Assembly: GCA_002440805.1 (NCBI GenBank)
Contig: DJVD01000014.1
Span: 1 to 7,553, forward strand
Length of the DNA stretch: 7,553 bases
Source of the DNA: Chloroflexi bacterium UBA6265
GTDB taxonomy: Bacteria; Chloroflexota; Chloroflexia; Thermomicrobiales; UBA6265
Reading direction: 5' to 3'
This document shows, piece after piece, positions 6,657 to 7,553 of the stretch. Numbering within the stretch: the first letter of the stretch is position 1; the number at the start of each line of letters is the position of its first letter. The notes under the pieces were generated by a model. It was given only the letters and a program-made list of their open reading frames with translations, was not told where the DNA came from and ran no database searches. Both the position numbers and the translations under genes were made by a program.

Positions 6657-6949
6657 AGGAAGATACCTGGCGTTCCTGGGAAGTAGGGAGAGTGGGATGG
6701 ATGGAGAACAGGGTGGCCGAGATCCACCAGCTACCAGTGGTTCAGGAGTGTTGGTGCCTATCGTGGAGTGAGGAAAGGAGACTGCCTGCGGGAATATGAA
6801 GAACGCTTATGCGAACGCCACTCAAATGAGTGGCAAGGCGGAACCAGTTTGGAACCGCCTCACCACCAGGGTGCGTCGTCCATCACTCGCAAGTACCGGA
6901 CGTCGCAAGGGAATTGAACCACATATTTGTGGTTCGGGAGTAGAACATC
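6657..6949. other. Intergenic region between the two exported-protein genes
   Basis: This gap of 293 bases lacks a convincing gene. Its first half is purine-rich with several GGG runs (6678-6680, 6686-6688, 6694-6696, 6711-6713) and a small GGTGG/CCACC hairpin (6712-6728). Two tiny overlapping frames (6697-6771 and 6701-6799) follow a GGGAG sequence but have no recognisable product. The second half (6817-6935) is an ordered series of four hairpins. No clear terminator follows the upstream gene and no consensus promoter is visible, so co-transcription with the upstream gene is possible. Confidence 0.55.
6817..6935 (+). promoter_or_regulatory. Four-hairpin structured leader upstream of the Tyr/Trp-rich protein gene
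   Basis: Four consecutive inverted repeats fill this stretch. (A) GCCACTC-AAAT-GAGTGGC at 6817-6834, perfect. (B) AGGCGG and CCGCCT at 6836-6860, enclosing an AA/AA internal loop and a CCA/TGG inner stem. (C) TGCGTCGTCC (6872-6881) with GGACGTCGCA (6898-6907), nine pairs and one T-T mismatch, loop of 16. (D) GAACCACA-TATT-TGTGGTTC at 6916-6935, perfect eight-base stem. D ends directly against the GGGAG ribosome binding site (6936-6940). This density suggests a folded 5' leader controlling translation or mRNA stability. It matches no riboswitch class I can recognise, and a ligand or partner is unknown. Confidence 0.5.
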
Positions 6950-7450
6950 ATGACATTTAAGAACAAAGTTGTTGCTTTCCTTGCTGCAAGTTTGCTGTCG
7001 ATCAGTATCTTTTCCGGTGCAGGCGCCGACTCGGTCGGGGGTTCTGCCGAACTCCAGGACGGAAACTGCAGTGGCTATATCTGGTACGGGAGTGCAGATT
7101 TCGGGACGTATTACTACGATAGCTGGAATTATCAATGGTACTCGAACAACGATGGGTACGCTTACCTGTCCTACGAGGTATACGGCGACCAGTGGGACCA
7201 GGATTGTGGCGTATCAGTATCTTCCGCCGGGTTGACGAATACGACAGATGGATCGGTCATCGACCAGAGCTATATCTATGCATCCAGTTGGTACCTGAAT
7301 GGCAACCTGCAGGTGTCGGGTTCGATTGACACATACTGGGGATGGAACTACGACTCAGTGTACCTCTCCATGGCATCACTGCCGGGCTCCTTCTCACCAG
7401 GTACGTACACGGGGACGGTCGACCTGACAATCTCGAACGACGCGCCGTAG
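6950..7450 (+). CDS. Small exported Tyr/Trp-rich protein; function unknown
   Basis: This is an unrecognised exported protein of 166 residues. ATG 6950 has GGGAG nine bases upstream. The signal peptide is clear: MTFKNK, core VVAFLAASLLSISIF, cleavage after SGAGA near residue 26. The mature part of about 140 residues is very rich in aromatic residues (18 Tyr and 7 Trp by my count), with clusters such as GTYYYDSWNYQWYSNN, plus many Ser/Gly/Asp and few charged basic residues. Cys40 and Cys86 may pair. Alternating polar and aromatic positions and the closing strand PGTYTGTVDLTIS suggest a beta-sandwich or other all-beta fold exposed outside the cell. Base composition is lower in GC than the left-hand genes (51 in the 100 bases 6951-7050). 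It lies behind a structured leader and before a strong hairpin, so is probably expressed under its own control. A carbohydrate-binding, matrix or coat role is possible but unproven. Confidence 0.85.
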   Translation: MTFKNKVVAFLAASLLSISIFSGAGADSVGGSAELQDGNCSGYIWYGSADFGTYYYDSWNYQWYSNNDGYAYLSYEVYGDQWDQDCGVSVSSAGLTNTTDGSVIDQSYIYASSWYLNGNLQVSGSIDTYWGWNYDSVYLSMASLPGSFSPGTYTGTVDLTISNDAP

Positions 7451-7459
7451 TCATAATCC

Positions 7460-7484
7460 TCCACTGTGCGAGTGGACCACAGTG
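7460..7484 (+). promoter_or_regulatory. Alternative small hairpins preceding the terminal stem
   Basis: TCCACT-GTGCG-AGTGGA (7460-7476) is a six-base stem. CACTGTG (7462-7468) can instead pair with CACAGTG (7478-7484), giving a seven-base stem that shares four bases with the strong hairpin starting at 7481. The structures are mutually exclusive, a layout seen in terminator/antiterminator pairs, although here it sits downstream of a gene. Confidence 0.35.
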
Positions 7485-7509
7485 TCGGCGGCATCTGGCC
7501 GCCGACACT
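7481..7509 (+). terminator. Strong 12-base-pair hairpin after the Tyr/Trp-rich protein gene
   Basis: AGTGTCGGCGGC (7481-7492) pairs perfectly with GCCGCCGACACT (7498-7509) across the loop ATCTG. It lies 30 bases after the TAG stop. GC content and length fit an intrinsic terminator stem, but no T-tract follows on either strand, so it may instead protect the 3' end of the mRNA or act as a non-canonical terminator. Confidence 0.55.
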
Positions 7510-7553
7510 ACCATGACCACATCCATCGACCTCCCCAATTCGAGATGCGCAAC

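Noticed and set aside
6678..6713. G-quadruplex candidate with four GGG runs
   Set aside because: The first three runs are well spaced (loops of five), but the last loop is 14 bases, outside the usual limit, so stability is doubtful.
6697..6799. Two overlapping short frames (24 codons from 6697, 32 codons from 6701) after GGGAG
   Set aside because: The spacing of the possible ribosome binding site is acceptable, but neither peptide has recognisable features and the two frames compete. There is not enough evidence to call a gene.
6671..6806. Pieces resembling a glutamine (glnA) riboswitch: CGTTC (6671-6675), GGAAGTAGG (6679-6687) and GAAGAACGC (6798-6806)
   Set aside because: The order of motifs fits, but only three bases separate CGTTC from GGAAGTAGG, leaving no room for the required hairpin, and the last motif is over 100 bases away. 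Probably coincidence; an Rfam search would settle it.
1..7553. CRISPR array, tRNA, rRNA, transposase, toxin-antitoxin or phage genes
   Set aside because: Both strands were read for direct repeats with spacers, cloverleaf-like T-arms and mobile-element proteins. None was found.

Overview
The window looks like chromosomal DNA from a GC-rich, free-living bacterium. My best guess is Chloroflexota, perhaps a Thermomicrobia-like lineage. The reasons are a GC-rich coding style, secreted proteins with long Pro/Thr ('PTPTP', 'VEPTAT') linkers, a multi-SH3b M23 peptidase, and a membrane histidine kinase with a PF13796-like sensor region next to a NarL-type regulator. This placement is inferred from protein style; no marker in the window proves it.

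Layout. 1-438 (minus) is the N-terminal third of trigger factor (tig), running off the left edge. 439-1002 is a long divergent intergenic region with GTAC-centred palindromes and a possible structured leader. 1003-2838 (plus) encodes a secreted murein peptidase with four SH3b domains and a C-terminal M23 domain, closed by a clear hairpin terminator at 2862-2887. 2980-4449 and 4368-5027 (plus) form a two-component operon, a sensor histidine kinase and a LuxR/NarL response regulator. The two genes overlap by 82 bases, so the last 26 kinase residues are overprinted on the regulator start.

From about 5028 rightwards the style changes. Intergenic DNA becomes AT-rich (38 G+C in the 100 bases 5041-5140, against 66 in 3841-3940 inside the kinase gene). 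A consensus -35 box is fused to a 26-base palindrome at 5132-5161. Two unrecognised exported proteins follow: a 463-residue protein with a Pro/Thr stalk and a beta-rich C-terminal half (5265-6656), and a 166-residue Tyr/Trp-rich protein (6950-7450). The smaller gene is preceded by four successive hairpins (6817-6935), the last abutting its ribosome binding site. It is followed by a set of competing hairpins (7460-7509).

Functionally, the left part is housekeeping and envelope maintenance: a nascent-chain chaperone, a cell-wall hydrolase, and a signalling pair that may respond to envelope state. The right part looks like an accessory surface or secretion module under dedicated control. No mobile element, CRISPR array, tRNA or rRNA was found. 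The most novel material is the 5132-7509 segment: a palindromic operator-promoter, two orphan exported proteins with similar C-terminal strands, and a structured RNA leader.
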